Below, piece after piece: positions 1-8,672 of a DNA stretch of 64,000 nt. The DNA comes from Chromatiales bacterium. Lineage in GTDB: Bacteria; Pseudomonadota; Gammaproteobacteria; UBA6429. Below the pieces are notes generated by a model. It was not told the origin of the DNA, searched no databases, and saw only the letters and a program-made list of their open reading frames with translations. Location: NCBI GenBank assembly GCA_027076405.1, contig JALTJN010000362.1, forward strand, positions 1-64,000. Direction: 5' to 3'. The first letter of the stretch is position 1, and every line of letters starts with the position of its first letter. The position numbers and the translations under genes are program-made.

Positions 1-1
1 A

Positions 2-457
2 ATAGCCGCAACACCATGCTTTACAAAAAGAGAAGACTGGCCTGATGCAATGGAGCAATCCATATTTAATGATTTTTCAACCGCGTTAGAAGTAGATTAT
101 AAAAAAACCTTGAAGCGTTTTATGTTTTTACAAACTCGGGGTAGTGATATAGCGAAAGAAGATTTACGGGAAATAAATAAACAGCTGGATTTACGCGGTG
201 AACCAAACATTAAAGCGCTGAGAAAAGGTTTGGATATTTTAAGTAATACAAATTTGAGAAATTATGAAATAAATACGATGCCGCTAATGGTGTTGTTGGG
301 AGAAAAAGATACGCTGGTTCCCGTAGAAGTAAAAAATGAGTTTACAAGAATGTTTCCTCATACAGAACAATTAATTATAGAAAAAACGGGGCATGCCCCA
401 TTTATTTCTAAGCCCGAATTATGTGCAGATAAGATAAAGAATTTTATTAATGAATGA
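2..457 (+). CDS. bioH: Pimeloyl-ACP methyl ester esterase BioH, C-terminal part (partial)
   Basis: The reading frame is open from base 2, so the gene begins before the window and only about 151 C-terminal residues are present. This is the cap and C-terminal half of an alpha/beta hydrolase. The segment GEKDTLVP carries the likely catalytic Asp and GHAPFISKPE the catalytic His; the nucleophile Ser lies upstream, outside the window. BioH removes the methyl group from pimeloyl-ACP methyl ester, ending BioC-dependent pimelate synthesis for biotin. The 8-base overlap with bioC supports this assignment over a generic hydrolase. An internal ATG at base 50 is not the start, because the upstream codons (ATPCFTKREDWPDA) fit the family. 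Confidence 0.82.
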   Translation: MAATPCFTKREDWPDAMEQSIFNDFSTALEVDYKKTLKRFMFLQTRGSDIAKEDLREINKQLDLRGEPNIKALRKGLDILSNTNLRNYEINTMPLMVLLGEKDTLVPVEVKNEFTRMFPHTEQLIIEKTGHAPFISKPELCADKIKNFINE

Positions 458-1325
458 AGATAAACCGTTAGATATAGCAGAAATCGATCGTAAGGCAATG
501 CGTTTGGCTTTTAATAAGGCGGCAAGTTCATATGATGCTGCAGCTATTTTACAAAAAGAAGTGGCTAAACGTCTGGTTGAGCGTATGGATGTTATGGCAA
601 TGAAACCAGTGAGTATATTAGATGTCGGATCTGGAACCGGTTTTGTAAGTCAATTATTAGCAGAGCGCTTCCCAAAAGCAAAAATAACCGCGCTGGATCT
701 TGCCTTAAATATGTTAAAGCAGGCTAGAACCAAGCGCAGCTTTAAACAGCGCTGGAACCGGCAGTTTCGTTACGTTAATGCTGATGTTGAAATGCTTCCT
801 TTTGCTGATGCCAGTATCGAATTAATTATTTCAGGTTTAACGATGCAATGGTGCCAGGACTTACCAAAAGTATTCAAAGAGTTTAAGCGTGTGCTTGCGC
901 CGGGTGGTTTACTTTTATTTAGCAGTTTTGGTCCTGACACGTTAAAAGAATTACGCCAAAGCTGGGCAGAGGTTGATGAACTTCCTCATGTGAATGCGTT
1001 TGCAGATATGCATGATGTGGGAGATGCGTTACTACAAAGCGGTTTTGCAGATCCGGTTATGGACATGGAAATGTTGACGGTGACATATAAAGATGTAAAA
1101 ACAGTTATGTCTGATTTAAAACAGATTGGTGCGCATAATGTAATGCAGGGTCGCTCACATAATATGACCGGAAAAAATAAAATTAAAAAAATGATGCAGG
1201 CGTATGAGCAGTTTCGACGAGATGGTTTATTACCGGTTACACATGAAATTGTTTATGGTCATGCATGGGTCACAGAAGCTAAAAAGAATGAGGGTACAAT
1301 TGTACCCTTTAGAAAAAATATTTAG
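450..1325 (+). CDS. bioC: Malonyl-ACP O-methyltransferase BioC
   Basis: A 291-residue SAM-dependent methyltransferase. The N-terminal FNKAASSYDAAAILQKEVA is typical of BioC. Motif I, ILDVGSGTGF, lies at about residues 56-65, and the later segment LIISGLTMQWCQDL fits the family. BioC methylates malonyl-ACP so that it can prime fatty-acid synthesis for the pimeloyl moiety of biotin; BioH later removes the methyl group. The start overlaps the bioH stop by 8 bases, implying translational coupling. The length is slightly above the usual 250-270 residues. The next gene is convergent, so bioC ends this transcription unit; bioD sits separately at 6458. Confidence 0.9.
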   Translation: MNEDKPLDIAEIDRKAMRLAFNKAASSYDAAAILQKEVAKRLVERMDVMAMKPVSILDVGSGTGFVSQLLAERFPKAKITALDLALNMLKQARTKRSFKQRWNRQFRYVNADVEMLPFADASIELIISGLTMQWCQDLPKVFKEFKRVLAPGGLLLFSSFGPDTLKELRQSWAEVDELPHVNAFADMHDVGDALLQSGFADPVMDMEMLTVTYKDVKTVMSDLKQIGAHNVMQGRSHNMTGKNKIKKMMQAYEQFRRDGLLPVTHEIVYGHAWVTEAKKNEGTIVPFRKNI

Positions 1326-1352
1326 TGCTATTGTTATTATAATCTTTATAGA

Positions 1353-2381
1353 TTATTCGTCTGCGTAATCTTTACCTGAAATTGTTGTTAGTTTAATCCA
1401 GTTAATTGTTTTTAAAAAATCTAACTTGCCCTGTTTACTGTTTTTGTCGCCGTTTAATGTTATTGTTTTTCCGCTTTTGGTGTTTTTTATTTTAATACCA
1501 ACACCATCTGCTGCTGTTTTGTGTGCTTCAATATTATTGTCATAAATGGTGTATTGATAATCATTAATTGAAAAAACAAGGTTTCTTATTTCGTAACGAC
1601 TGTAGCCATAATTGTTTTCTTCTATATATTCAAACCTTACCGGTTTTTCATTCCTGTTCATTTTAAATGTTAATTCTACTTTCCCGGCTGTGCCATATCG
1701 GTAAACCAGATAGTTTTGTGCTTTATCAATAGCGATAGTGAGTCGTTTTTTTGATTTTTTTCGTTTAAAAGAGAGAATCAGGTTTTCATTTTCGAGTAAA
1801 TTTAATGCTCGTTTTTTGTTATCTGGAATCATTAAGCCAACAGGACTGTTGGTATTTTTACCCTTGTATAAGTTTGAATATAATCTCTTTATTTTGTTTA
1901 TCGAATCATAAATTTCATGTTCAATAATATATTTTTGTGCCGCAGTATTTTTATTAAAGGGGATATAACGTTCATTTTGATTAACATATGCGAAATAATC
2001 CATGACTTCCATGCCTGCACGCGGGCCGGCAGCAATGGGGTATGTATGTAATATAATTAAGTCATCTTTCTTATCATCATTAATATCAAAGGCAAAAAAC
2101 TCGATTTGCGAGAGCCCTTCCCTATAATTTTCATTAAAATCAATGGTTCTTTTTGCGAGTAGTTTATTATTTTCCGGGGAAAGGAAATGGACAGTTAATG
2201 ATGAATCATCTTTGTAAATAATAACTTTAACGTTACCAAACTCAGGTGAATCAATCTTCTTTTGTGAAAGCGGTTTTAAATTATTAAGTTGGGGAATTTC
2301 CTGCTTGGTAAAGAAATAAACAAGAGAAGCGCTAATAACGATTATAACCAGTGCACTATAAAGTTTTGATGACGTTTTCAT
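1353..2381 (-). CDS. Hypothetical membrane-anchored or exported protein
   Basis: I do not recognise this 342-residue protein. Residues about 8-24 form one hydrophobic segment after two lysines, without a lipobox cysteine, so it is probably an uncleaved signal anchor with a periplasmic body. The body is Lys/Asn-rich and predicted beta-rich. The segment FDINDDKKDDLIILHTYP, at about residues 98-115, resembles the Asp-rich calcium-binding turns of FG-GAP/VCBS repeats, but only one copy is seen. It stands alone, convergent with bioC and divergent from the FNT channel gene. No function is proposed. Confidence 0.6.
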   Translation of the reverse strand: MKTSSKLYSALVIIVISASLVYFFTKQEIPQLNNLKPLSQKKIDSPEFGNVKVIIYKDDSSLTVHFLSPENNKLLAKRTIDFNENYREGLSQIEFFAFDINDDKKDDLIILHTYPIAAGPRAGMEVMDYFAYVNQNERYIPFNKNTAAQKYIIEHEIYDSINKIKRLYSNLYKGKNTNSPVGLMIPDNKKRALNLLENENLILSFKRKKSKKRLTIAIDKAQNYLVYRYGTAGKVELTFKMNRNEKPVRFEYIEENNYGYSRYEIRNLVFSINDYQYTIYDNNIEAHKTAADGVGIKIKNTKSGKTITLNGDKNSKQGKLDFLKTINWIKLTTISGKDYADE

Positions 2382-2482
2382 TAAACCATCCAGGAAAGTA
2401 ATTTTTAAAAATTATTATAAAATAAAATGCTCTTTTGTTGATATTAAATCAAGTCTTTATCGGTTTTAGTATTTTCATTTCA

Positions 2483-2530
2483 TGCACATTTATGAAACAT
2501 GGCGTTGATTTATAGCACCAGATTAATGCA
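2483..2530 (+). promoter_or_regulatory. Two NtrC-like enhancer sites
   Basis: Two 17-base sites approximate the NtrC consensus TGCACCA-N3-TGGTGCA. The site at 2483-2499 matches 9 of 14 informative positions and the site at 2514-2530 matches 11 of 14 (GCACCA-GAT-TAATGCA). Their starts are 31 bases apart, about three helical turns, close to the spacing of the strong glnA enhancer pair. They lie about 100-130 bases upstream of a sigma-54-type promoter. Binding by NtrC is inferred. Confidence 0.5.
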
Positions 2531-2614
2531 TGTCATCAATAATTCATTAATTTAAAAACACGATGTATAAGTAAAAACAAGCAAATTCAATAAGATACGG
2601 TAATTAATAATGAT

Positions 2615-2630
2615 TGGCGCATTCTTTGCA
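2615..2630 (+). promoter_or_regulatory. Sigma-54-type -24/-12 promoter of the FNT channel gene
   Basis: TGGCGCATTCTTTGCA matches the RpoN consensus (TGGCACG-N4-TTGCA) with GG at 2616-2617 and GC at 2628-2629, exactly ten bases between them. The predicted transcript starts near 2640, about 60 bases before the ATG at 2701, which is preceded by a GAGAGA ribosome site. Together with the NtrC-like sites upstream it suggests nitrogen-status control. Confidence 0.6.
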
Positions 2631-2700
2631 CAAGAATAGGCAATGAAATTATAAAAATAATTAAGCTACCTGAAAATTTAACTATAAGAGAGAAAATACT

Positions 2701-3510
2701 ATGTCTTATTTAGTCCCTTCAGAATTCGTCACAAAGATGGTTGATGCTGGTGAATCCAAAGTTTACATGTCTACCCGAGATACTTTAATCAGAGCTTTTA
2801 TGGCTGGCGCAATATTGGCTCTGGCAGCGGCATTTGCAATTTTTGTTACGGTTAATACCGGGTCACCGTTAACAGGGGCAATTCTTTTTCCTGTTGGCTT
2901 TATTATGTTGTACTTAATGGGGTTTGATTTGTTAACCGGTGTATTTATGCTGGTGCCACTGGCATTAATTGATAAAAGACCCGGTGTGACAGTAAATGGT
3001 GTTTTACGAAACTGGGGCTTGGTATTTTTGGGTAACTTTGGCGGCGCACTCACGGTTGCATTTATGATGGCCTTTATTTTTACTTACGGCTTTTCTGTTG
3101 AGGCGGGTGCGATTGGCAAAAAAATTGCCAGTATTGGTGAAGCAAGAACTTTAGGTTATGCACAATATGGGACAGCAGGCTGGTTTACTATCTTCATTCG
3201 AGGCATGTTGTGTAACTGGATGGTATCAATGGGGGTTGTTGGTGCGATGGTTTCTACTTCTGTTAGTGGTAAAGCCATTGCTATGTGGATGCCGATCATG
3301 CTTTTCTTTGCCATGGGTTTTGAGCACTCAGTGGTCAATATGTTCCTGTTTCCATCGGCTATGATCATGGGCGGTGATTTTTCGATAATGGATTATTTCG
3401 TTTGGAACGAGATTCCTACAGTATTAGGTAATTTGGTGGGTGGCATCGCATTTACCGGTCTTACTTTATATACCACGCATGTCAGAACTGCAGCAAAACG
3501 AACTCTTTAA
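2701..3510 (+). CDS. Formate/nitrite transporter (FNT) family channel
   Basis: A 269-residue polytopic membrane protein, the length of NirC/FocA channels, with six hydrophobic helices. The family signature around GFEHSVVNMFLFP, at about residues 202-214, contains the conserved pore His. FNT proteins are pentameric channels for small monovalent anions such as formate, nitrite or hydrosulfide. Nitrite is favoured here because the gene sits behind a sigma-54/NtrC-like promoter and is followed by a PP2C-kinase fusion of a kind found beside nitrate/nitrite uptake genes; that is inference, and formate cannot be excluded. A terminator hairpin follows the stop. Confidence 0.88.
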   Translation: MSYLVPSEFVTKMVDAGESKVYMSTRDTLIRAFMAGAILALAAAFAIFVTVNTGSPLTGAILFPVGFIMLYLMGFDLLTGVFMLVPLALIDKRPGVTVNGVLRNWGLVFLGNFGGALTVAFMMAFIFTYGFSVEAGAIGKKIASIGEARTLGYAQYGTAGWFTIFIRGMLCNWMVSMGVVGAMVSTSVSGKAIAMWMPIMLFFAMGFEHSVVNMFLFPSAMIMGGDFSIMDYFVWNEIPTVLGNLVGGIAFTGLTLYTTHVRTAAKRTL

Positions 3511-3540
3511 TTTTTAAGTAGTAAAGAGAATAATAAAGAT

Positions 3541-3573
3541 GCCCCGGTTTAATTATAAACAGGGGCGTTTTTT
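3541..3573 (+). terminator. Rho-independent terminator after the FNT gene
   Basis: GCCCC and GTTTA pair with TAAAC and GGGGC around an ATTA loop with one G-A mismatch, followed by GTTTTTTT. It separates the channel gene from the phosphatase-kinase gene starting 20 bases later, so the latter may depend on read-through or its own weak promoter. Confidence 0.8.
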
Positions 3574-3593
3574 GTATGGGCTTGGTATGAAAT

Positions 3594-5318
3594 ATGGCAA
3601 AACAATTAAAAATATCGATTGGACAATATTCTGATAAAGGTTGTAAAGAGATCAATCAGGACTTTTATGGTGTCTATATTCCTAAAGAGCCGCTGTTAAG
3701 TTCAAAAGGTATTGCTATTGCTCTGGCTGATGGAATCAGTAGTAGTGATGTTAGTCAGGTTGCAAGCCAAACTGCTGTTACCAGTTTTTTACAGGATTAC
3801 TTTTGTACATCGGAAGCATGGACGGTAAAAAAATCGGCACAATGTGTGCTGGATGCCACTAATTCCTGGTTATATTCTCAAACACATAACAGTCCATATC
3901 GCTTTGATAAAGATCGAGGTTATGTCTGTACTTTAAGTACTCTTATCTTGAAATCAACCACAGCTTATATTTTTCATGCCGGTGATACGCGTATTTATCA
4001 GTTGAGAGACAATACGCTTGAGCAGTTAACCGAGGATCATCGACACTGGATTTCAGAAGAAAAAAGTTATCTTAGTCGGGCATTGGGTGTGCAACAACAA
4101 CTGGAGCTGGATGCACAGACATTGCAACTAGAAGAGAATGATATATTTATTTTAGCAACAGATGGCGTTTATGAGTTTGTTGATGAGCAATTTATTATTG
4201 ACAGTATTAACAAGGATAAAGATGATCTTGATGCAGCTGCAAAAAATATTATTGACCATGCCTATCAGCAGGACAGTGATGATAATCTGACAATACAGAT
4301 TATAAAGATTGATGAATTGCCAACACAAGATGTTGATGAGCTCTATCAACAGTTAACACGGTTACCTTTTCCACCTTTACTTGAAGCAAGAACGCTATTT
4401 GATGGTTATACAATTATAAGTGAAGAGCACGCCAGCAGTCGTAGTCATGTTTATATTGCAGTTGATAATGAAAGCAAAGAACGGGTTATTATAAAGATCC
4501 CGTCGATAGACCAACGGAGTGATCCCGCATACCTGGAACGTTTTTTACTGGAAGAGTGGATCGCAAGACGTATCTCAAGTCCGTATGTACTTAAGCCCTG
4601 CAAACAAACCCGTAAACAAAATTTTTTATATATCACAACAGAATATATAGAAGGCCAGACTTTAATCCAGTGGATGATAGATAATCCAAAGCCCTCAATC
4701 GAAACGGTACGTGGAATAGTAGAACAAATTGCCAAAGGGCTGATGGCATTTCATCGACTGGAAATGTTGCATCAGGATTTACGTCCTAATAATATTATGA
4801 TTGATAAAAATGGTACGGTAAAAATTATCGATTTTGGTTCGACGCGGGTAGGCAGTTTGATGGAAATTGCTTCGCCGATAGAACATCAGCACATACAGGG
4901 TACGGCACAATATACTGCAACAGAATATTTTCTTGGTGAAGCAGGAACACCGCGCTCTGATTTATTTTCATTAGGCGTGATTACATATCAAATGTTAACC
5001 GGCAGATTGCCTTATGGCTTAAAGGTACCGGCGGCCCGAACAAAAGCGGCACAAAATAAATTAAATTATATTTCAGCACTGGATGATGAGCGGGAGATAC
5101 CGGCATGGGTCGATGATGCTATTAAAAAAGCTGTGCATCCTAATCCGCTTAAGCGCTATGAAGAGCTATCCGAGTTTGTTTATGATCTTCGTCATCCGAA
5201 TAAGAGTTTTATTAATAAAACACGGGCGCCACTCATGGAGCGTAATCCGGTTGCTTTCTGGCAAGGAGTATCTTTAATACTGACAGGTATCATAATCATG
5301 CTTTTGTATAAAGGTTGA
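3594..5318 (+). CDS. PP2C-type phosphatase / Ser-Thr protein kinase fusion, membrane-anchored
   Basis: A 574-residue two-domain signalling protein. Residues about 1-240 are a PP2C phosphatase: LADGISSS, HAGDTRIYQL and LATDGVYEF carry the metal-binding Asp residues. Residues about 265-530 are a Hanks-type kinase: VIIKIP carries the ATP-binding Lys, HQDLRPNNIMID is the catalytic loop (HRD changed to HQD, with the catalytic Asp kept), and IIDFGSTR is the DFG motif. The last ~20 residues form one membrane helix, placing both domains in the cytoplasm. Combining opposing activities in one chain suggests a switch. The adjacent FNT channel is the obvious candidate target, but this is inferred. The stop lies 2 bases from that of the convergent deacetylase-family gene. 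Confidence 0.9.
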   Translation: MAKQLKISIGQYSDKGCKEINQDFYGVYIPKEPLLSSKGIAIALADGISSSDVSQVASQTAVTSFLQDYFCTSEAWTVKKSAQCVLDATNSWLYSQTHNSPYRFDKDRGYVCTLSTLILKSTTAYIFHAGDTRIYQLRDNTLEQLTEDHRHWISEEKSYLSRALGVQQQLELDAQTLQLEENDIFILATDGVYEFVDEQFIIDSINKDKDDLDAAAKNIIDHAYQQDSDDNLTIQIIKIDELPTQDVDELYQQLTRLPFPPLLEARTLFDGYTIISEEHASSRSHVYIAVDNESKERVIIKIPSIDQRSDPAYLERFLLEEWIARRISSPYVLKPCKQTRKQNFLYITTEYIEGQTLIQWMIDNPKPSIETVRGIVEQIAKGLMAFHRLEMLHQDLRPNNIMIDKNGTVKIIDFGSTRVGSLMEIASPIEHQHIQGTAQYTATEYFLGEAGTPRSDLFSLGVITYQMLTGRLPYGLKVPAARTKAAQNKLNYISALDDEREIPAWVDDAIKKAVHPNPLKRYEELSEFVYDLRHPNKSFINKTRAPLMERNPVAFWQGVSLILTGIIIMLLYKG

Positions 5319-5319
5319 C

Positions 5320-6264
5320 TTAGTTATTGCGGAGTAATGCTTCAATGACTTTATTCCATGCGGATTTTATATTATCAAGATTGTATCCACCTCCACCCAT
5401 AGCAAGAAGTCGTCCCTGACTATATTGGTTTGCCAGTTTTTTCAATCTCGATGCAACATAAGCATGAAATTCAGAGCTTAGATTAAGTTGAGTGATGGGG
5501 TCACCGGTTAAACTATCTGCTCCACATTGAAATAAAATAAATTCAGGCTTAAAATTTTCGATAAATGTTTCTGCCTTATTCCAAAGTGCTTTTGCTATTT
5601 TATCGTTGCTATTTGCCGGTAAAGGGATATTCATTTTTGTACCTGTAGCTCGTTCCTTGCCGGTTTCATTGATAAAGCCGGTGCCTGGATAGAGTGAAGC
5701 ACCGTCCTGGTGAAAATCAACAATGCAAAGATCAGCATCTTCTTCAAAAGAATAAAATACACCGTCACCATGATGGGCATCGATATCAATATAAGCTATA
5801 CGTTGAATATCATAATGCTTGCGTAAATATTCGATAGCAATTCCACAGTCGTTAAATACACAAAAACCGGCGGCACTGTTACGGGTTCCGTGATGTAATC
5901 CTGCAATGGGTGTAAAGGCTATATGGCAATAATCCTGTATAATGAGATCAATCGCTTTGAGTGTTGTCCCAACGACAAAACAGGCCGCTTCATAAATGCC
6001 TTTAATTGCTGGAGTATCTCCACAGTCGAGGTAGCCTTCGCCTTTACTTGAAAGCGTTTGAACTTTTTTAATATATTTCTGAGTATGAAACAACCTGAGT
6101 TGAGTTTTGCTTGCCTGCACCGGTTTGGATAATAAAACTTGCTCTGTTAATCCACGATTATTTGCAAACCGGAAATTAAATTCTTCTTTAAAAGCCCAGT
6201 AGCGTTTTGGGCTAAAAGGATGCTGCTCACCAAAATGATAACGGGCAAGTTCATTGCCGAGCAT
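5320..6264 (-). CDS. Histone deacetylase superfamily hydrolase (AcuC/HDAC-like)
   Basis: A 314-residue arginase/deacetylase-fold Zn hydrolase. Visible signatures are GLHHGTRNSAAGFCVFND (tandem active-site His), YIDIDAHHGDGV (Zn-binding Asp and His) and QCGADSLTGDP, and the C-terminal MGGGGYNLDN. Bacterial members remove acetyl groups from protein lysines, polyamines or small molecules; the substrate cannot be read from sequence. It is monocistronic, convergent with the phosphatase-kinase gene and divergent from bioD. The length (300-340 residues typical) and intact motifs point to an active enzyme. Confidence 0.88.
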   Translation of the reverse strand: MLGNELARYHFGEQHPFSPKRYWAFKEEFNFRFANNRGLTEQVLLSKPVQASKTQLRLFHTQKYIKKVQTLSSKGEGYLDCGDTPAIKGIYEAACFVVGTTLKAIDLIIQDYCHIAFTPIAGLHHGTRNSAAGFCVFNDCGIAIEYLRKHYDIQRIAYIDIDAHHGDGVFYSFEEDADLCIVDFHQDGASLYPGTGFINETGKERATGTKMNIPLPANSNDKIAKALWNKAETFIENFKPEFILFQCGADSLTGDPITQLNLSSEFHAYVASRLKKLANQYSQGRLLAMGGGGYNLDNIKSAWNKVIEALLRNN

Positions 6265-6457
6265 GACACAGAGTTTGTTAGAGTGGATATTAATTATTTT
6301 TACCTTATTTTAAAGCGTAGTCAGAATAAGCTTAAACATTATTTTGTATATAAAAATGTTGTAATAAAATGTTAAGCGTTAAACCCGAGTGACTAGGATG
6401 CCTTAGGTCATGTTATTATAATAGACTATTTTTAGTCTTATATATTTAGAGAGAGCT

Positions 6458-7156
6458 ATGCCCGGATATTTTATTACAGGTACCGATACTGAAATTGGTA
6501 AAACCTTTGTCAGTGCTTTATTGATTAAACTTCTTGTTGAAGAAGGCTTGCAAGTGACAGGAATGAAACCTGTTGCAAGTGGTGCAAAAATAATAGAGGG
6601 TGTTTTAAAAAATGATGATGCTTTATCTTTAATCGAAGCATCTAATGTTGATACAAATTATACAAATATTAATCCTTATGTTTTTAAGGCTGCTGTTTCG
6701 CCACATGTTGCAGCTGAAGAGGCAGAAATTGAGATTGATTTTAAAAAAATTAAAAGTCATTTTAATATATTGCTGAATAAATCTGATGCCATTGTCGTTG
6801 AAGGTGTTGGTGGCTGGTACGCCCCTTTAAGTGATTATACAACTGTTGCTGATCTCGCAGCAGAATTAGATCTACCGGTAATATTAGTTGTTGGTTTGCG
6901 TTTAGGTTGTTTGAATCATGCCTTATTAACTGCGCAAGCTATTCGTCAGTCGGGTTTATCTGTGGCAGGCTGGATCGCAAATTTTGTTGAAAAAGATTTT
7001 TTATCTGCAGACAAAAATATTTCTACATTGAAAGAACATTTAAATGACTTTCCTTTTCTTGGTTCTGTTTCTTATCAATCACGCAAAGATAACTCAGTGC
7101 TTAACCATACTATAAATAAGCAAAGATTGATTAATAGCCTTAGTTTAAAAAAGTAA
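6458..7156 (+). CDS. bioD: Dethiobiotin synthetase BioD
   Basis: A 232-residue ATP-dependent carboxylase with the P-loop GTDTEIGKT at residues 7-15, the MKPVASG segment carrying the substrate-binding Lys, and VEGVGGWYAPL. It closes the ureido ring of dethiobiotin from diaminopelargonate and CO2, the penultimate biotin step. It is separated from bioHC by about 5 kb of unrelated genes. A TATAAT-like -10 at 6417-6422 lies in the gap to the divergent deacetylase gene, without a clear -35. GAGAG precedes the ATG. Confidence 0.92.
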   Translation: MPGYFITGTDTEIGKTFVSALLIKLLVEEGLQVTGMKPVASGAKIIEGVLKNDDALSLIEASNVDTNYTNINPYVFKAAVSPHVAAEEAEIEIDFKKIKSHFNILLNKSDAIVVEGVGGWYAPLSDYTTVADLAAELDLPVILVVGLRLGCLNHALLTAQAIRQSGLSVAGWIANFVEKDFLSADKNISTLKEHLNDFPFLGSVSYQSRKDNSVLNHTINKQRLINSLSLKK

Positions 7157-7497
7157 TTGTACTATTCTCTATAATTTTGTATGGTTATGTCGAAAGGGAA
7201 TAGGCACTTAAAGCTATAATAATAGAGTTTAATAAGATAACTATATTCTAATATTCTTTTATATCTGTTTGTTATAAGCCCATTCTATCTTTTTTATTGC
7301 GGTTTATGGTTAAGATGATTTAGCATGCATCCGCGTTAAAAAGTTTTGTATTGATCTACGTCAGTACTTAATAATAAAAATAAAGAATTTACTAAGTTTG
7401 TTTTTTACGAAACAGAATAAAAATAAAATAAACCTATTAAATATAATAAAAATTAAATATTCATTTTTGTAAGTATCCTAACCTGAGAGGTAAAGGT
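7157..7497. other. Intergenic region upstream of the aa3 oxidase locus
   Basis: A 341-base A+T-rich stretch without a credible ORF. It should hold the coxB promoter. The one recognisable element is an FNR/Anr-like half-conserved site at 7351-7364. GAGAGG about 8 bases before 7498 is the coxB ribosome site. Confidence 0.6.
7351..7364 (+). promoter_or_regulatory. FNR/Anr-like site upstream of coxB
   Basis: TTGATCTACGTCAG matches the FNR-family consensus TTGAT-N4-ATCAA in the first half and three of five positions in the second. It lies about 134 bases before the coxB start. If real it would adjust the aa3 oxidase to oxygen supply. One imperfect site in A+T-rich DNA is weak evidence. Confidence 0.3.
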
Positions 7498-8658
7498 ATG
7501 TCGGCAAGCAAGATAGCCAAAAAGCTGGGTAGTTTATTACTAACTACTTTGCTATTGGGGCCAGCAATGGCATTTGCAGAATATTCCACGTTAAACATGA
7601 CAAAGAGTGTGTCTAATGTAGGTCAAGATATGTATGACCTTCATATGCTCGTTCTCTGGATTTGTATTGTCGCGGGTATTCTCGTTTTCGGTGTAATCAT
7701 ATGGTCAATCATATTTCACCGTAAATCCAAGGGAGCGAAACCTGCTCATTTTCACGAAAACACAACAGTTGAGGTGGTATGGACATCCATTCCATTAATT
7801 ATTCTTGTTGCGATTGCGATTCCATCAACCAAGACATTATTAGAGTATGAAGATACCACTAATTCTGACATAACGATTAAAGCAACAGGTTGGCAGTGGA
7901 AGTGGGAATACGATTACATCGATGACAAGGTTGCTGATGCAAAAGGTATTCATTTCTTTAGTCAGCTTGCTAAATCAAGTAATGATGCACGCCAATTAGG
8001 TTCTGGAGCAGATGTCAGAAAAGTTGAACATTATTTACTGGATGTCAGCAAACGCATTGTTGTTCCGGTTGGGAAGAAAGTACGTGTATTAACAACTTCC
8101 AATGATGTTATCCACGCATGGTGGGTTCCTGATCTTGCTATTAAACGTGATGCTGTCCCCGGCTTTATTAATGAAAGCTGGTTTCAAGCAGAGAAGGTCG
8201 GTGTTTACCGCGGTCAGTGCGCTGAACTTTGTGGTAAAGACCACGGCTTTATGCCAATTGTTGTTGAAGTAAAGAGCGTTGAAGATTACAAGGCTTGGGC
8301 ATCTGCAGAGAAAGGTGCTGCAGCTAAAGCTGCGGCAGCGGCAAATGCTGCGTCAGATAAAACTTATTCCAAGGCTGAGCTAATGGCAAAAGGTAAGGAT
8401 GTTTATACTGCAAACTGTGCGGCTTGCCATCAGGCTGGTGGTACAGGTGGTGGTCCATTCCCTGCTCTGAAAGGTTCAAAGGTCACAACAAAAGGACCCA
8501 TTGCTGATCATTTAGCGATTATAAAAAATGGTAAAGGTATTATGCCTCCATTTGGTAGTCAGTTATCAGCTCTGGATGTTGCAGCAGTTGCAACTTACGA
8601 ACGTAACGCCTGGGGTAATAATACCGGCGACGTTGTTCAACCATCACAAGTTAAATAG
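7498..8658 (+). CDS. coxB: Cytochrome c oxidase subunit II with C-terminal haem c domain
   Basis: A 386-residue subunit II of an aa3-type oxidase. It has a signal peptide (to about residue 27), two membrane helices (about 50-73 and 93-112), then a periplasmic cupredoxin domain with all CuA ligands: H206, C241, C245, H249 and M252. An Ala-rich linker (about 271-286) leads to a cytochrome c domain with C307-A-A-C-H311 and a likely axial Met at 349. The fused haem makes it caa3-like, so electrons may enter through this covalently attached cytochrome. It heads the cox operon, 14 bases before coxA. Confidence 0.95.
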   Translation: MSASKIAKKLGSLLLTTLLLGPAMAFAEYSTLNMTKSVSNVGQDMYDLHMLVLWICIVAGILVFGVIIWSIIFHRKSKGAKPAHFHENTTVEVVWTSIPLIILVAIAIPSTKTLLEYEDTTNSDITIKATGWQWKWEYDYIDDKVADAKGIHFFSQLAKSSNDARQLGSGADVRKVEHYLLDVSKRIVVPVGKKVRVLTTSNDVIHAWWVPDLAIKRDAVPGFINESWFQAEKVGVYRGQCAELCGKDHGFMPIVVEVKSVEDYKAWASAEKGAAAKAAAAANAASDKTYSKAELMAKGKDVYTANCAACHQAGGTGGGPFPALKGSKVTTKGPIADHLAIIKNGKGIMPPFGSQLSALDVAAVATYERNAWGNNTGDVVQPSQVK

Positions 8659-8672
8659 GCGGAGGATTTAAA

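Noticed and set aside
2438..2452. TTGAT...ATCAA resembling an FNR box upstream of the FNT gene
   Set aside because: The spacer is five bases, not four, and it lies too far from the sigma-54 promoter to act as a standard FNR site.
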